Assembly: GCA_008360955.1 (NCBI GenBank)
Contig: LUCM01010092.1
Coordinates: 256,786 to 320,785 of the forward strand
Length of the DNA: 64,000 nucleotides
Direction: 5' to 3'
Source: Fasciolopsis buskii
Taxonomy: Eukaryota > Platyhelminthes > Trematoda > Plagiorchiida > Fasciolidae
Below the pieces are notes generated by a model that was not told the DNA's origin, did no database searches, and was given only the letters and a program-made list of their open reading frames with translations. Below are positions 1 to 12,683 of the stretch, one piece after another. Made by a program: the position numbers and the translations under genes. How positions within the stretch are numbered: position 1 is the stretch's first letter; the number at the start of each line of letters is the position of its first letter.

Positions 1-2355
1 GGCTTGAGATAAGCCATCCTGTATAGCTCGTTGGATCATGGAGGCACGCAAGCCGTCACACCACGTCAAGGTGTGGTCTCATTTTAATCTTTGGATAACA
101 GGTTATCAGCTTTCTGATGCCCATGATCGTGCTGGTATTGAGATCGCCATGAGCCCAAGTGCAGCCGTGAACCGTTATACCAGAAAGATACAGAACGCTG
201 CCAATGTGATAAACATCACCTCCCTCCCCCGGTTAGCTTAATTCAGTGCAGCTCAGTTCACTCTTGACAACCACTGAATTTGCACCAAATTTTCCCGGGT
301 TTGGTTGCTACTTCACAGGGCCATTTACTGGAAAGGCAAAAAACAGAACGAGGAATAATAGAAGATAGACTGCAAAATAATAAGCTGAAGTTAGATAGAA
401 TAGAAAATATTCCGACTGCAAGAACGCAATCCGCTTAGATTAACGGAGTAAAACAAAGAATTAATGGGAGGACCCTAACACGCTGAGTACATCCGTACAA
501 TTGACGTAGTTTCTCGTCATTAGCAAGGCAAGGTACAGCCTGAAGACTAATGAGAAGGCGTCAAGCACCTTAGAAAACACCAAGCATCGTTCAGCGAGCT
601 GCGAAAAACAACGCAAACAGCTGTTTTTGAAATCACAGAGCTGCGAGACAGCCGGGAATAGGGTCATAATTGAGCCCCACCAAACTTAAACGTTTCATGT
701 TGAAAACATGTGTTCTAAAGTCCTAGCGAAGCCGTGAAGCTGAATAAAAGTCTTAGCAGTAGCAACCTTACCTGAATGGCGTATATAAAACTTGATTGTA
801 GAGCGAAATCCAGTAGCAAGTAGTGTTTCGCACATCGATTGAAGGCCAAGGTTCTTCCAGAAGCACACAACTGGTTTCGTCGTTTTTGTCGCCAGTAACC
901 GATGCATATTCGATACTCTCCTGTACAATGGTCCTACTTACACGCTGATGTAAACAGTCCCGGAACCGATCGCGGACTTCCGGAAAAACTTTGTCCCTTG
1001 ACCCTTATACAAAGCACAGTACCTGCAACAAAAGACCCTGGTTTGGGACCCTGTTATTCTTTTGATGAATTGCCATAAATAATCGGCAGAACACTTCTGA
1101 CGAACCGCCATATCAGTCTTAAATGGACCCATCGTCCATGCAAGCTCGTACTAATTCACAAGAATTCAGTGCCACAGGGCATTTGCTTTATGGCAAACCG
1201 CGACTACGACAATACGGGCACATCAGAGAAACTGAAACCACTCTCAACCGCTACTTATGAATGTCCTCAAAGTTCTTGCATCGTGGACCCATGATTACTC
1301 GACAGAGGAAACAGCACACACAACTTAATTTCGAAAATCAACAAGAACGCGTGTCAGCCAAGGCTCTCAGCCAAAACGACGAGTGCCACGACACCTTGCT
1401 TAGATAAAGATGCTTTCCGACAACCAAAATTACAATTAACCGATCTACACTTAGTGTAGACATCATCCCTGAATATTTTGGCATTGCAGTAAAAGATCTG
1501 ACAGAAAGTCAGTCGCACCACAAATTCGTCCGAATTTTAGCCTACACAGGTGACGTCTTTTCCATATCGAAGGGCCACAGTTTCAGGGCTGCCCCATTAC
1601 AATCACGCATGTGCTGGAAAATGGCCCCTGTTGGATCAATAATACTGTTTTGGACCCTGTTAATAAATTATACCTAAGCGAAGGAGTCAGATAAGAATAC
1701 ACCATCGTAAGACGGCCCAAAAATGGAGACTAGCTTCGATGTGTAGGTAGTTCTCGTGTTGGAGTGAACACGGGAACATCCCCGAAATCTGCAGCGTAAG
1801 TGCGGGACCGTGAAAACGAACGGATAATGACCAGGAGAAGTCCCATTTTTACATGGGTCGTACGCATTACAGGACAAACAGAGCAAAAACGCATCTATTG
1901 CCTTTAATTCGTTCTCCGAACTGCAGTTTTATTACGCAGTTATTTTTGTAACAAAGATCATATATGTACTGGCGCTGAAGCGTAGGAGAGACGATTAGAT
2001 CAAGGCAGCCATTTGCAGCTTCGGACCAAGCGATCGTAACGCCGCTTCGGCAGTTGGCTACAAACGTACCGCTCCGATACGTCCTTGTAATAAAGCCCAG
2101 TTCAGTTTTCACTAGACAAATTTTGGCCCACGTCATTTAAGTGCCAGGACTTCTTTTCATGATATGCACACCGGTTGGCCGTCCACTATGTCTACGTCCA
2201 GCTCAATGGGTCTTCCTGAAATGAATAGAAAACGGAAATATTGCGAGGTTAATGCGTTTGCAGTTCAAATCGAGAAACCAGAAAAATCAGACAAAAACCC
2301 ACCCACTACTGCCTTGCCTCGGGACACAGCGCATCCGAGTTTTGATTCAACTTCT
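1..2355. other. Unrecognised, probably decayed repeat sequence
   Basis: I see no supportable gene here. Open frames are short, overlap on both strands and show no family motif or splice-site pairing. Because the next 13 kb is decayed retroelements, this is probably old repeat sequence too, but that is inference. A minus-strand frame at 938-1132 loosely recalls the region before a LINE reverse transcriptase, too weakly to call. Confidence 0.4.
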
Positions 2356-2357
2356 GC

Positions 2358-3660
2358 TTAAACGGAACCAAGCTCAGCGTGGATTCCAACCCCTCCCCAA
2401 AAATCAGTTCCATATGTTTGCGACTTTGCAGACGCACTCTCATGTTTATTTGTGCGACAGCCTACGTGCTGCTGAAAAAGGGACTCCCGTCTTAGGCCGA
2501 AAAAGCCGTTCAGGATGTTATAGCTATTCATTAACCCTTTCCTCTCTGCTCGGTGTGGACTGACCTCGGTTACAGTCGCTGACCGTATGACCCCTCCCGC
2601 GACCCCTAACCATTCTCTTGACCAGTGGTGGCACAAGTATATACCAGGTGACGTATTTTTTGAGAGGGGAGACCAAGCTTGCACAAGATATTTCATGTGA
2701 GACCCTAATGTTCCTTCTAGCACGAAGATGAATACCATCGGTTTCATTTGCCTTTTGGGTTTCCACGGCACGTCGGCCCCGTAAATCTAACTTCTGGCGT
2801 AATGATAAGCCCTGCATCTTTCACTAATCCAACGCCGCCCGCATTAAACAGTCCCTGGTTATGTTGTACCGTAGGGCTTCTGGTGACGTTTTTTCTGGTT
2901 TAGAGGCAAACCCTACTTGTCCGGTCAATTCAAGACAACCCCTACATATCTTCTGAAGTCTTTTCTTTCCGTAGGCCGTACCACGTTGACGTCGTCGGGG
3001 AAGGACATGCTGGGCACTCTTATAGCGGAGGATAGACTACAGATGAAAAGCACGAATAACAGTGGCCTTAAAACTCCTTCCCACCCGGGATGATTTTCAC
3101 TAGATTAGGGGTAACCTGTGGTTCACTGAATCAAGCGCCTTGCTAAAGTCAAGATAAAGTCCATCGGCTTGTCTGTCTGCACCTATTTTTCGACTGAATT
3201 CATCTAACAAGTACAACATGTTGGTGAGACAAGATCAACTTTTCAGGAGGCCGTACTGCCTTGGGCAGAACATGGGGTGCTAAGCTAAATATTGGGAGAT
3301 ATTGGTCTGCGTTAACTTATTTATCACCCCGCGCATAATGACCGCGAGGCCGAATGGCCTAAATTTTTCCACGATGGATCTCAGTCCTCCTCCAAGTATA
3401 GCTATAGTGCGGCAGGGTTGCGGTCATTTAGTAACTCGCCTTGTTTTACGCTGGCTCGGAAGCGCTTGCACATCGGGTCAGCGACGATGTCCGCCAACGG
3501 CTTCATGATAACCGGTTGAATATTATCTGGCCTAGCAGACTCGTTTTTAAACAATCCAGTTGCCTGCATGCATCTTCCTCCGTGACCGGCAATTCTGCAA
3601 TGAACGGCAATGAGGTACCTACCATCAGGACTATGAGAGAACCTTATCAACAATGTGGGC
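2358..3660 (-). mobile_element. CR1-like LINE, reverse transcriptase and C-terminal part, decayed
   Basis: Read on the minus strand from 3660 downwards, conserved blocks of a CR1/Jockey-type reverse transcriptase appear in the right order. They are an N-terminal block containing ARPDNIQPVIMKPLADI (about 3500-3550), a palm block YLDFSKALDSVNHRL (about 3130-3200), a block VLRPLLFVLFICSL followed by FPDDVN in place of the catalytic FADD (about 2960-3060), and a thumb block with YLVQAWSPL (about 2680). The blocks lie in different frames with stops between them, so the element is dead. The first Asp of the DD pair is kept but the preceding Ala is Pro. No 5' UTR, endonuclease or 3' tail was found. 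The family call rests on motif order and wording recalled from CR1-type elements. Confidence 0.75.
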
Positions 3661-3669
3661 GCTTTAATG

Positions 3670-5930
3670 CATGACTGGGGAAAATCCTCCGAAGATCAAC
3701 TGCTACGGAATTCATGTAGTCAATTCCGCACAAATGACTTTAGTGCTTTCCTTATGTGTTTCCGCTCCCTTGAAAGTTTGCACGTTTCTCACCCACTGCA
3801 AAATCTTGGAATTTACTACTATGGGACCCGCGTGAACTATGTGCACTTCCTGTTCAGGGACATTGGCTTTCATTTTCAGGATTTAAAATTCAATTTTGTT
3901 CCGAATTCGTGATCCCACTCCGGGTACCTATTGCCCAGACTCTGTCTATAATGCTCATACTGATCAGTTAGGAGACAGGGAAAATTCGAAATGATAGCAA
4001 AAGGATTACAATTGCAATGAGGGCAGGAAATGACCCGGCAAGTTTATGGTGAAATTTCAGGTGCTTTCAGCCTTGCTTACTTAGCTGCGCATCCTAACTG
4101 TATCAGTGCCAAATAATGTTTTGGTGATAGTGGCTATCAGGATGCTGATGTTTTCCAGCCAAGGATTGCGAAAATAGGGAATCAGTTAGCAGAACCTAAA
4201 GCAAAATTGAGGGGAGCAAAGAGTGAGGGGACAAAATAGGCGAAACGATTTCCCGTCGAAGATTAGTCTGAGGACAAAGGTTTAATAAACATTAATTTTC
4301 ATGCACTGCCCAAACACATTATTCTTTCATCCCAATCTCCGGTCGATGTGCGCTCCCAGCAGTCCATGAAGCAATCCAAAAATATCACTGAATCCAAGAT
4401 ACCGTGCCCTAGAGAGAGAATATTGCGCCACAAGTGTTGTTGTCGAGGGCCTTCAAGAGAGGCTATTGGTGGCTGCTCCGTGTTGGAGCATGCGCATGGA
4501 TATACGATGACAAAGAAAATACCGACAGCCTTTTTGTAGCAATTGGCAGTATTGCCAAAACCCGATTGGATACTCAATATATGCCATCAAAAAGTACCGA
4601 TGGATACATTTTTGTCATGTTGAGGCTGGTGAAAAAGATGCAGAACTGCGCCTTAGGTCCGTTGTGCTACAATAAACCATGAATTCAGTGCACTCTTTGG
4701 AAAATATCATCCCTGATCTGTCATGTTAATTGCAGAGCGGCTAGGCAGAAGGTGAATCCATAAAATGGGGTTGGTCGGTAGACTAATCTGAGTATTACCG
4801 AGGGCGGCAGGCAAGAACTGCAGACATCAGATCCGGTCGCCTAGGCCCAAATATTAGCGGATAAACGAAGCCGTCCACCATCCATCCGCAATACTCTGCG
4901 AAAGGCCATGACCGAGGGCAGGCTTGGACAAGTACAAGTGCCATTCCGCGTGATGGCCTGGCTCCATCTAAGCGCTAACTGTGCGGCATCGACCTTCGAT
5001 TATCTAACTGTTCGAAGCTCCTGAAGCCTCCTTAAAGCAGAAAAAATGAAAAGTTCCACTGTGCTTGCCTGAACCATTTGCACCGCGCAACAACTTGCCG
5101 GATAAAATACTGCCACGGCGAAATGGTTGGCTAGGTGGGGCCACCAATTGCTTCGCCAGGCAAAGGTAGTTTTCACCCTCGAAAATCCGAAGGCCAGTGT
5201 TGTTTGCTCAATTTCTCAAACTTCTTAAAGGTATGATCTTTTAAACGTAGTCGACGTGGGAGTGAATGGTAAAGGCGCTTGATTTTGTCCACTACGGTTA
5301 GGATGCAGCTATGATGGGTGAACAATTTGGCAAAACGTCAACCTTCAAGGATTTTGACTTCTTTGACGGTGAGCACGAAGGACAGTACGCAGGTCTTAGC
5401 TAGTGGTCAAATGTTTGTAGCTCGTTTCGTTGACCAACGAAGACCAGATCGAGAGAAGAGACACGTACATACTGACCAACCTGACGATGCGAGCAACGAA
5501 ATCTGTTGTTGCACCGTTGTGAAGGGGGCCGCCACTCAGTGGCGGCTAGCTGAAAGCAGACTGGGTGATCACAAGGCGCCGCACATCGTGCGCATGGTGC
5601 CTTAGCGGATGCTGCATGGCCCATCCAGCGAAGAATGCCTAGTCAACGAAATCACAGAGAGGCCGGAAAGCATAGAGGAACGTTAAGCCAACTGTATGTT
5701 TAATAATTTTATAATCTAGCAGTTGATCGCCCTGAAGCATCGGAAAGGGTCCCTGTGGATTTGGGGATGGTGTAGAACGGTCGAGAATTCTTCGTCGTCG
5801 TCCTGAGGTCCGGGTCGCAGGTTGAGTGCATCGTGACCGACACGACATTTATGCTTCAAAGTTGCTACACTTAAGAGAATGATTCCGTGGTGACAGACGG
5901 CTGCTTGAAGGGTAATCTAACGAGATGGGC
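3670..5930. other. Unrecognised sequence between LINE and LTR element
   Basis: No gene, RNA or clear repeat could be identified. The longest frame (5318-5605, plus) matches no family I know and has a mirror frame on the other strand. The stretch may contain further decayed element sequence. Confidence 0.35.
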
Positions 5931-5935
5931 TGAGG

Positions 5936-6215
5936 GGTGAAACGGATTTCGTCCTCCGGATTGATTGTTCAATCGAACATTCATCGCCCGGCGAAAGTGT
6001 CATTTGAACGTCGCTCATTCACGCTCCGCTCGCACGCTCCTGTCCAAGTATACTCAAACTCCTACCGCTTGCGACTGTCTTTTCCTTGTACTGGTCGAGT
6101 GCCAGGGTTGCCAGTATTGTAATCGTATAGATCCGAGTAAGACTGATACACAAGTGGTCACAGCAGTTAGGAGCAAAGTAATGAGATCTGCGCTCAGAGG
6201 ATCGGTCATATGAAT
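5936..6215 (+). repeat. 5' LTR of the Ty3/gypsy element
   Basis: The core is shared with 11931-12225 and, inverted, with 12684-12972. Common blocks in order include CGCACGCTCCTGTCCAA, CTCCTACCGCTT, TGTACTGGTCGAGTG, TTGCCAGTATTGTAATCGT and GAGTAAGA.TGATAC. The exact edges are uncertain by about 10-20 bases because the copies have diverged and no clear target-site duplication was found. Confidence 0.75.
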
Positions 6216-7480
6216 CGGTAAGCTTGACGCGACTGACCGGTCGCATGACTCTACTCTTGCCTAATCTCTGCCTGCCATTTTTCTCTTTTTCGATGGCAAA
6301 TTTTACGGTAATTTCTTGCTGACTGCATTTTTTGTGGATTTTTACTAGAAACGTTTTTCATCGGTAGCTTTCGGCACCTTTTATTCAAATATCCTACCGC
6401 GTCCTCGGAGTGAAGACCACGCCAGACACAACATTAGTAGCCCTAACTCTCCATATTCCCATCTTCGCGCAACCCGATCCTCAACTCTGGTTAACTTTAG
6501 TTGAACTAGAATTTTACATTTGTGAGATAATTAGCGACGTCAGCCGTCGTGGGCAGTCTTCCCCCAGAATGTACCCCTTCTGGTTAGGGCAGTCATAGCA
6601 TCATCGCGCAGTTACAAAGACTTGAAGGAGGCGGCCATAACTTGGACTGCTCCTACGGAAGGTCAGCATATCCGACAGTTGCTTCAGAGGTCGAGGTCGG
6701 CAATGTAAATTCCTCAGAAATTTGGTGTCTCAGAAGAGCGCCGTTCGTTGATGATCCGATGCAGAATGAGCTGTGGCTTCAACGGCTCCCAGTGCATCCA
6801 CCATTTTTGTTTGTGCCACCTGTAAGAATTCGCTAGAGACCACGGAGATCGCTGATGTCATCATGCTGAGTCATAACTCGGGTGCCTCAGCCGCATCCTT
6901 ATCTGCACAGGACGAATTACCAACTATCTTGACGAGGAACGATGGGACGTTCCATTCGCTAGCAGTGGATGGAGAGTGGCCACGAGATCGATTCAGCTCG
7001 CGCCGGCGCACGTGCTGCAGGCCCTCATCAAAGCAACCTTAGGTGCAGTCAGTGGATGGTTACTGTAGATACCATAACTACCTGGGGGTTAGCAAAAATG
7101 TGCCTCGGGGTGCACATTCCCACGCAAAATACGGGGAAACCGGGTTCTCGGTTCGTTGTCGCGGCACACGACACCAACACTTCTATCATCTGTCATCACC
7201 TAAACGTAAGCCCTCGTGACCCAAATAGTTTGGGTCTGCACAGGCAGATACGCTGCGGCCTGGAAGCTGCACCGATATCCATACGCAAAGACATCGTTCC
7301 CTCACTCTCGATCTTGGTCTGAATCATACATTTCGTTAATTATTCACCATCGCCCACGTCCCACACCCCAAAAATGGTATCGATCTTCTCCATCTGGTCG
7401 ATGTTCGGCACATAAAAATAATAGACCGACAAACGTTACTGGCCATGATTGGCTTCTACACTGCCCTCAAATAAATCACA
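6216..7480 (+). other. Expected gag/protease region of the LTR element, not recognisable
   Basis: By position this should hold gag and protease. Frames at 6773-7042 and 6969-7322 have no visible zinc knuckle or DTG protease motif, so the coding content is too decayed to name. Confidence 0.4.
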
Positions 7481-7489
7481 ACTAGGCAG

Positions 7490-8640
7490 ACTGAACCACC
7501 GGACCAAACGCCACACAGTGGGCTACGCCGAGAATACCCGAGCACACTGTGACACACCAGTCCACTTCCCGCCGGCACTACAAAGGTAGCACACCATTTA
7601 GAGGCCACAGGACCCCCACCTCTCGATTGGCCTCGTCGCCTACTACTTCGCAGTTTCCACCTATCCAAGGCAGAGTTCAGCCGCATGTTGCAAATGGGCA
7701 TCATTCGAACTTCTAATAGTCCTTAGGCTACTCTTCTTAACATGGTCCCTAACTCCAATAGATACTGGCGACCCTGCGAGGACAGCAGGGGACTCAACAC
7801 GATCGCTGTTCCTGCTGGCTACCAAATGCCTTATGTAAGGACCTCACTTTATCGCTATCAGATTGTAAAATCCCCAGACTCAAGGATTCAGTACCGACGT
7901 ACAATCAGATCTCTCTAGGTGAGACCAGCATAACAAAAGGACGGCGACCACACATTTTGGACTGTCCGTGGCGGTAAATTTCGGGCTCAGCAGTGCGGCA
8001 CATATCTTCAATATTTTTAAGCACAAGGTCACAAGCCGTTTGGAGAGCATGCATATTTACCTGGACGATATCCTAGATGTGTTCTGTGTCAAACGTGGTG
8101 TAACAATTAAGGCTTCGAAGTGTGAACGTGGGACTCCCATGGTCACAGTACTATTGCTTGTCATCTTGTCTTCAGGTATTACTCCATTGTTGGATAAAGT
8201 CACGGCTATCCAGGACTATTCAGAGCGTCGTTCTTATCAAACATTAGGAAACTTTGTCGGTCTCGTTAAGTTCTATTAGGTTTTCATTCCTAATTGCGAC
8301 GAAGTTACTACCCTCTTTACTGAACGGCCACGAGATGCTAAATGTAAGTTTGCGTTTACCGAGGCCGCCAAAAAGGTGTTCGAATCCATTAAAGTCGATG
8401 CAAAAAGAATACCTTTACTCACCCATTCCTCCGCCGCTGTAGCCATATCTGTTATGGTCGACGCCTCAGACGCGCAGCCGTAGCTGTACCCCAACTTTTT
8501 AGCGGCCTCCTAGTCTGGATGAAGTCGATCACCGATTCATACCGCCACTCAACAAAAAATAAACTCCTAACCTTTTGGATGGCATTTCAAAATCTCGGAG
8601 CAATGCCTAGCTCATTTTAATGCGAAATGCAGGGAAGAAC
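7490..8640 (+). pseudogene. Ty3/gypsy reverse transcriptase and start of RNase H, broken
   Basis: Across several frames the order of Ty3-type RT blocks is clear. A stretch with EATGPPPLDWPRRL and LQMGIIRTSNSP (about 7600-7720) matches the segment before RT, and NRYWRPCEDSRGLN (about 7755-7800) matches the fingers block. GLSSAAHIFNIFKHKV (about 7985-8030) and the catalytic YLDDIL (about 8060-8080) are the palm. SSGITPLLDKVTAIQDY and LGNFVGLVKFY (about 8170-8280) are the thumb and connection. RNase H-like words VMVDASDAQP (about 8450) follow and then stop near 8640, where the BEL/Pao-bearing fragment begins. The YxDD pair is intact, but stops and shifts mean no active enzyme. Confidence 0.8.
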
Positions 8641-8649
8641 AAGACTGCT

Positions 8650-10020
8650 TCGCAAATTATACGGTGCTAATCATAAGTAAGAAATTATGTACACAGGAAA
8701 CACTCTTTCGGCAGTGGAGGCCAGCACCAGGGGAACAGTATGCCACAGCCAGCCCGTGAAGATGAGAATGGACTTCATTGATAATAACAACGCGTTGAAG
8801 ATTTCATACATCACAACGGCCTCCTTAAGTGTGAAGCTGTCCGGAGTAGAGCACCTACCATTCGACAGGCGTGCAACTACGTATTTGGGGCCTATAGGAC
8901 CACTCCCGCCCTATGTGGCAGAGAGCGTACGATGGTGACCAGCGACTACTTCACCTGATACGTTATTGTAAGGGAAAGGAAAGAGAGGCAATAAAAGAGT
9001 TTGTTGTGCTCCCACCCGAGGTTGGATATAAAAGAGCGTGTGGGATTTTGATGGATCTTTTTGGCCGCCCACACGAAGCTGCACAGTCGCGGCCAGATGG
9101 GTTGCTCCAGGGCATCAAAACCGGTAGATTCGACGGAGGTGCAATCTGTGGATCAGCATTGCGCCTGAAAGGCTGTATTATTGCCTTAGTGCAAATGGCG
9201 TACACTGTAGATTTAATTAGCTTGCCACGCTTGAGTAGATATTCCTTGCAATCGAAGTGGGCAGAAAACATAGATGGGCTAACTCAGAACGGGAGACCAG
9301 CATAGCTCGAATTCATTTCGGAAAGTTAGCGGAAGATAGCAGAAAGATCTTCGCGTCTGATGCGACCTTGCCAGAAGTAACATACGTCAACCTGGTCCGA
9401 ACCAGAACATGACCCCAAAGAAACAGGAAAATAAGGGGCGAAAGCCGCAGCGTGCGTCATGCAAGCAAAGGAACCATTTAGCAAGGTGCTCTTTATTCTT
9501 GGGACTAGAAACAGCGATTCGGGGGAAAGAGGCCTGGTTTATGTTACCTTTTTTCCTAAGGGGCAGTCATCAAACAGGAGAATGTAGTAACAGTTTAGTA
9601 TCGAGAGGGATAAAACAAAGGTGGTCTGCAAAATAAACCAGCCGCTGAAAGTCACTTGGCCCGTACCCTCACCAAAAGTCCGTAAAATGGTCTCCCATGA
9701 GGAGCACGGGGATAAAACAACAAAGTGCAAATACATCGAGCAAAAATTTGACGACAAATAAAACCGGCGCCATTACAAGCACCTTGGGCGGAATACCCTC
9801 GCAAAGAGAGGGCCGTACAGCAGAGGAAAGATGTTTTCGACCAACCTAGGATCTACAGTTAGCACACCAACAGTTGTTGAAAGCCTTTAGCATTCTTCTG
9901 CCAGCCGATGCAGCCGGCAGTGCCCAGATAAGTTACGTTTTGCAGGGGGTTTCCCGATGTCCATCTTGCTGTCCGACACTTTAAAGACGAATTAGAATAT
10001 CGCCTATTCAAGTAGTTAAC
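8650..10020 (+). mobile_element. Inserted fragment with BEL/Pao gag
   Basis: A gag-like frame runs through 8687-9305: GVEHLPFD, GDQRLLHLIRYCKGKEREAI and LMDLFGRPHEAAQSRPDGLL match the conserved core of BEL/Pao gag (usually R-L-x-x-L-I-x-x-C-x-G-x-A-x-x-A-I then F-G-R-P-H). At 9409-9636 a zinc-knuckle-like part follows, with CKQRNHLARC and GSHQTGEC. It sits inside gypsy pol in the same orientation. No LTRs of its own were found, so it is a fragment or an old truncated insertion. One frameshift near 8937 separates the N-terminal part from the core. The sequence from 9770 to 10020 is unassigned. Confidence 0.6.
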
Positions 10021-10034
10021 AGACTGCTAATCGC

Positions 10035-11310
10035 TAGTATACGCGTTTCCTTCAACCTCTGACCAGTACTCGCTATGCGAGGTTCGCCACTCTGACTTCA
10101 TTTCACAGTTCACTGTGGACACACGATATTCCTCCAGAGCAGGCAACTCGCTGATGCACTCTGCCACATATATCAGCTTCGCTTGTATCCGACACTGATA
10201 ACCGACCTCGACGCAATGGCACTGGGCCCAGGTAGTGGACCCTGGCACTAACCATTTTCGTCAGAGCAGCTCATTTGATTTAAAGGATATACCTATCACA
10301 CTTTCACATAATCTAATTCTTTGTCACACATCTTCGGGTCGTCCAAGGCCAGCAGCTCATTTTTATTCCACATTTTTTGCGTTACACAACATCGCACACC
10401 CGAATGTGGCTGCTTTTGTGAGGCTACTGACCGAGCGTTTTGTGTGGCTAAGCGTTAATCGTGACGTGCTCCGATGGTGTCTGTTTTGCGCCCAATGCCA
10501 AAGGGTAAAAGTCCATCGGCATAACAAGGCTCCATCGGTTAGCGTCCCTGAACCGACAGTGTGTTCTCAAAATTGGTTGGAACACTGGGCTGCAGACATT
10601 TTAGAAAATTCGCCTTCCACCCGAAAGCGAGTGGTTTGTTGGACTTATTCCATCGGTAACCAAAAACCGCTCTGTGAGCCGAGGCTAACCTGTTTAGAGT
10701 GGAATTTTGAAGCCAGCTCTTTAAGGCCTTTAGAGATCTTAATGAAATGCGCAACACTTTAAACTAGTTTCTGTTCAGTTGTACACCTTACCTCTGCAGA
10801 TGGCTGCTGGCGCCGCCGAGGTTTACGCGATTTACTTATTTTCACTACATAAAACCTGGCATTTCACATGCGAAAGCTTCTCGCTAGTTCACCGGGTGGT
10901 CAAGAACGTCCTATCCTTTCGTCCCTCCCAGGGGTGTTCGACCACCACCCCGAATAACTTACCCGGCCATTTTTGCGCGGTAAAACGCGGTCCTAAAAAT
11001 TTCATTTTGGACATTGCCGGCAGACACGACACGGTGCCTATCGACTGCATCAAACCTTCCGCCGTGGATCACGGATTGACCGACGGACATCTCCCATCTA
11101 CAGAGTCCCACCATCAACGTTCAGTCCGCTTGCTACCATCGGTGCCAGGGGAGGATTCTGTTATGAACGAAGACACAGCGTCACCAATCGCACCGGAAGT
11201 ACCGGATATGCAAAGCAGCTATTGTGGTCACAAGCTAATGCAACCCTTTCGTTATCCTCAATTTGTTACCGCCATCATATCAAATGATTTTACATTATCC
11301 CGATTATAAA
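10035..11310 (+). pseudogene. Ty3/gypsy RNase H end, integrase zinc finger and integrase C-terminus, broken
   Basis: After the insertion the gypsy sequence resumes. Words like SPREVRHSDFISQFTVDTRY (about 10070-10130), in a frame different from the RT, match the end of RNase H. The integrase HHCC zinc finger is intact at about 10380-10515: LHNIAHPN gives the two His and CLFCAQCQR the C-x2-C pair. The catalytic DDE core is mostly unreadable, with a possible remnant at 10690-10740. The C-terminal block KNFILDIAGRHDTVPIDCIKPS, split here as KNFILDIAG and RHDTVPIDCIKPS (about 11000-11065), matches the family's end, where IDxLKPA is typical. The order confirms one element with an interruption. Confidence 0.75.
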
Positions 11311-11930
11311 TGCGCAACGGTGCTCAGCAGGATGAAAATTGTCTGTCATAATGATTTATTCGCTGATGGTCATCTCCCTTCCGTGTTGCATCGACGAAGT
11401 CAGCACCGAAAATTGTTGGGGGTCCGCCACCAAGTCGAACATCCACAGGTGCTCACCAGCCTCTTTTCCACAAGTTTGTTTGCTTTACCCGTTCTCAGAT
11501 GAATCTCATAGGATCGAGGCGACTCCATGCGCTCCGGCACAACAACCATCGTTCCCACGGTCGACATCCTACATGCACGGGACAAATAGAGCCCAGGTTC
11601 AGTTACTCGTTTTCATACTCATCTGGAAAACATCCGCGCTGAGTGTGAGGTGTGTTGGTCAGGGATCCGGTCCGATCCACCGTTTTCAAAGGCGCGCATA
11701 AGGCGGGAAGCTCGGCTGTTGAATAACGCCTCCCACGATCGCCTCCTAACGGTGTTCTTCAGGTTGGGTGTCCCAACAACTAACACCCACGGGACCACCA
11801 ACAGAGCGGCACATTTTCCTAATGACGACCGATGGCAAGGCCCCAAGACATCCACCAGTTTCCGGCTTATTCCGTACGGTCCCGATCGAAGCCCTTCTCT
11901 GACAGTCTTTTAGAAGGAGGTCCCCGTAAC

Positions 11931-12225
11931 GGAACATGGATTTATTCCTCCTGGTCGCTTGTTTAACCAAACGCTGATTTCCAGAAGTGGTCGCCGCCTG
12001 CGCGTCGTTCACGCACACCCTGCTAGCACGCTGTGATCGCACGCTCCTGTCCAAATGTCTCATACTCCTACCGCTTCCGATTGCGTTTTCCCTGTACTGG
12101 TCGAGTGTCAGGTTTGCCAGTATTGTAATCGTTTAGAGCCGAGTAAGATTGATACGCAGTTGGTCACGAATGTTAATGGCAAACGTAATACAAGGTGTTC
12201 TCTTAGACAATCAGTTTTACAGTAC
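11931..12225 (+). repeat. 3' LTR of the Ty3/gypsy element
   Basis: It is collinear with 5936-6215 and with the inverted copy at 12684-12972. It starts near GGAACATGGATTT and ends near ATCAGTTTTACAGTACC. The copies differ by many substitutions and small gaps, so the insertion is old. I could not compute the divergence. Confidence 0.75.
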
Positions 12226-12683
12226 CTTTCTCGTTTACGTGCCTACCAGTGTTAATCAATACAGAGACCAGCCGCGTAGCTTCTTCGTCCGGAATATTGG
12301 CTTGACTTGTGACTAACCGCTGAAATCTGTCGCTTAGGACGTATGGAATCGACAACTTTGACTCATCCGGTGAAAATTAATCCAGGCTTATTGCACGACC
12401 ATCATCATTGCAGTCATCCTTCTTAAAAGGGCAGTAAACATAAGCAGTCCAGAATAGTTCTGAAAAGAAAAACTAACCATGGACGCACAGGTAGTCTCTT
12501 GTCGACAGATTTGTCAAGATGCAGAAAATTGAAATTGTGCAGACTTTTGAAATATACGTGGTGATATGTGCACTGAGGCTGTGACCACTCCGTTTGCTAT
12601 TAATAATAGATTCATAGTGGAGGATATTGAAATCATTCGAACGAGCACAATGCTCAACACCATCTTCCATATGAACTAACAAA

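Larger units (their letters stand above)
5936..12225 (+). mobile_element. Ty3/gypsy (CsRn1-like) LTR retrotransposon, decayed, with internal insertion
   Basis: This element has related LTRs at both ends (5936-6215 and 11931-12225) and a pol gene in the same orientation. Reverse transcriptase (about 7490-8640), a zinc-binding integrase domain (about 10380-10560) and an integrase C-terminal block (about 10980-11070) follow in Ty3/gypsy order. Pol is interrupted between about 8650 and 10020 by a fragment with BEL/Pao gag. Without that insertion the element is about 5 kb, as expected for compact flatworm elements of the CsRn1 type. Many stops and frameshifts make it inactive. The gag and protease expected at 6216-7480 could not be recognised. 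The wording of the RT and integrase blocks resembles trematode gypsy elements, which is my main clue to the host group. Confidence 0.8.

Noticed and set aside
938..1132. Minus-strand frame that faintly resembles pre-RT sequence of a CR1 element
   Set aside because: Only a few residues fit and the neighbouring frames do not continue the pattern.
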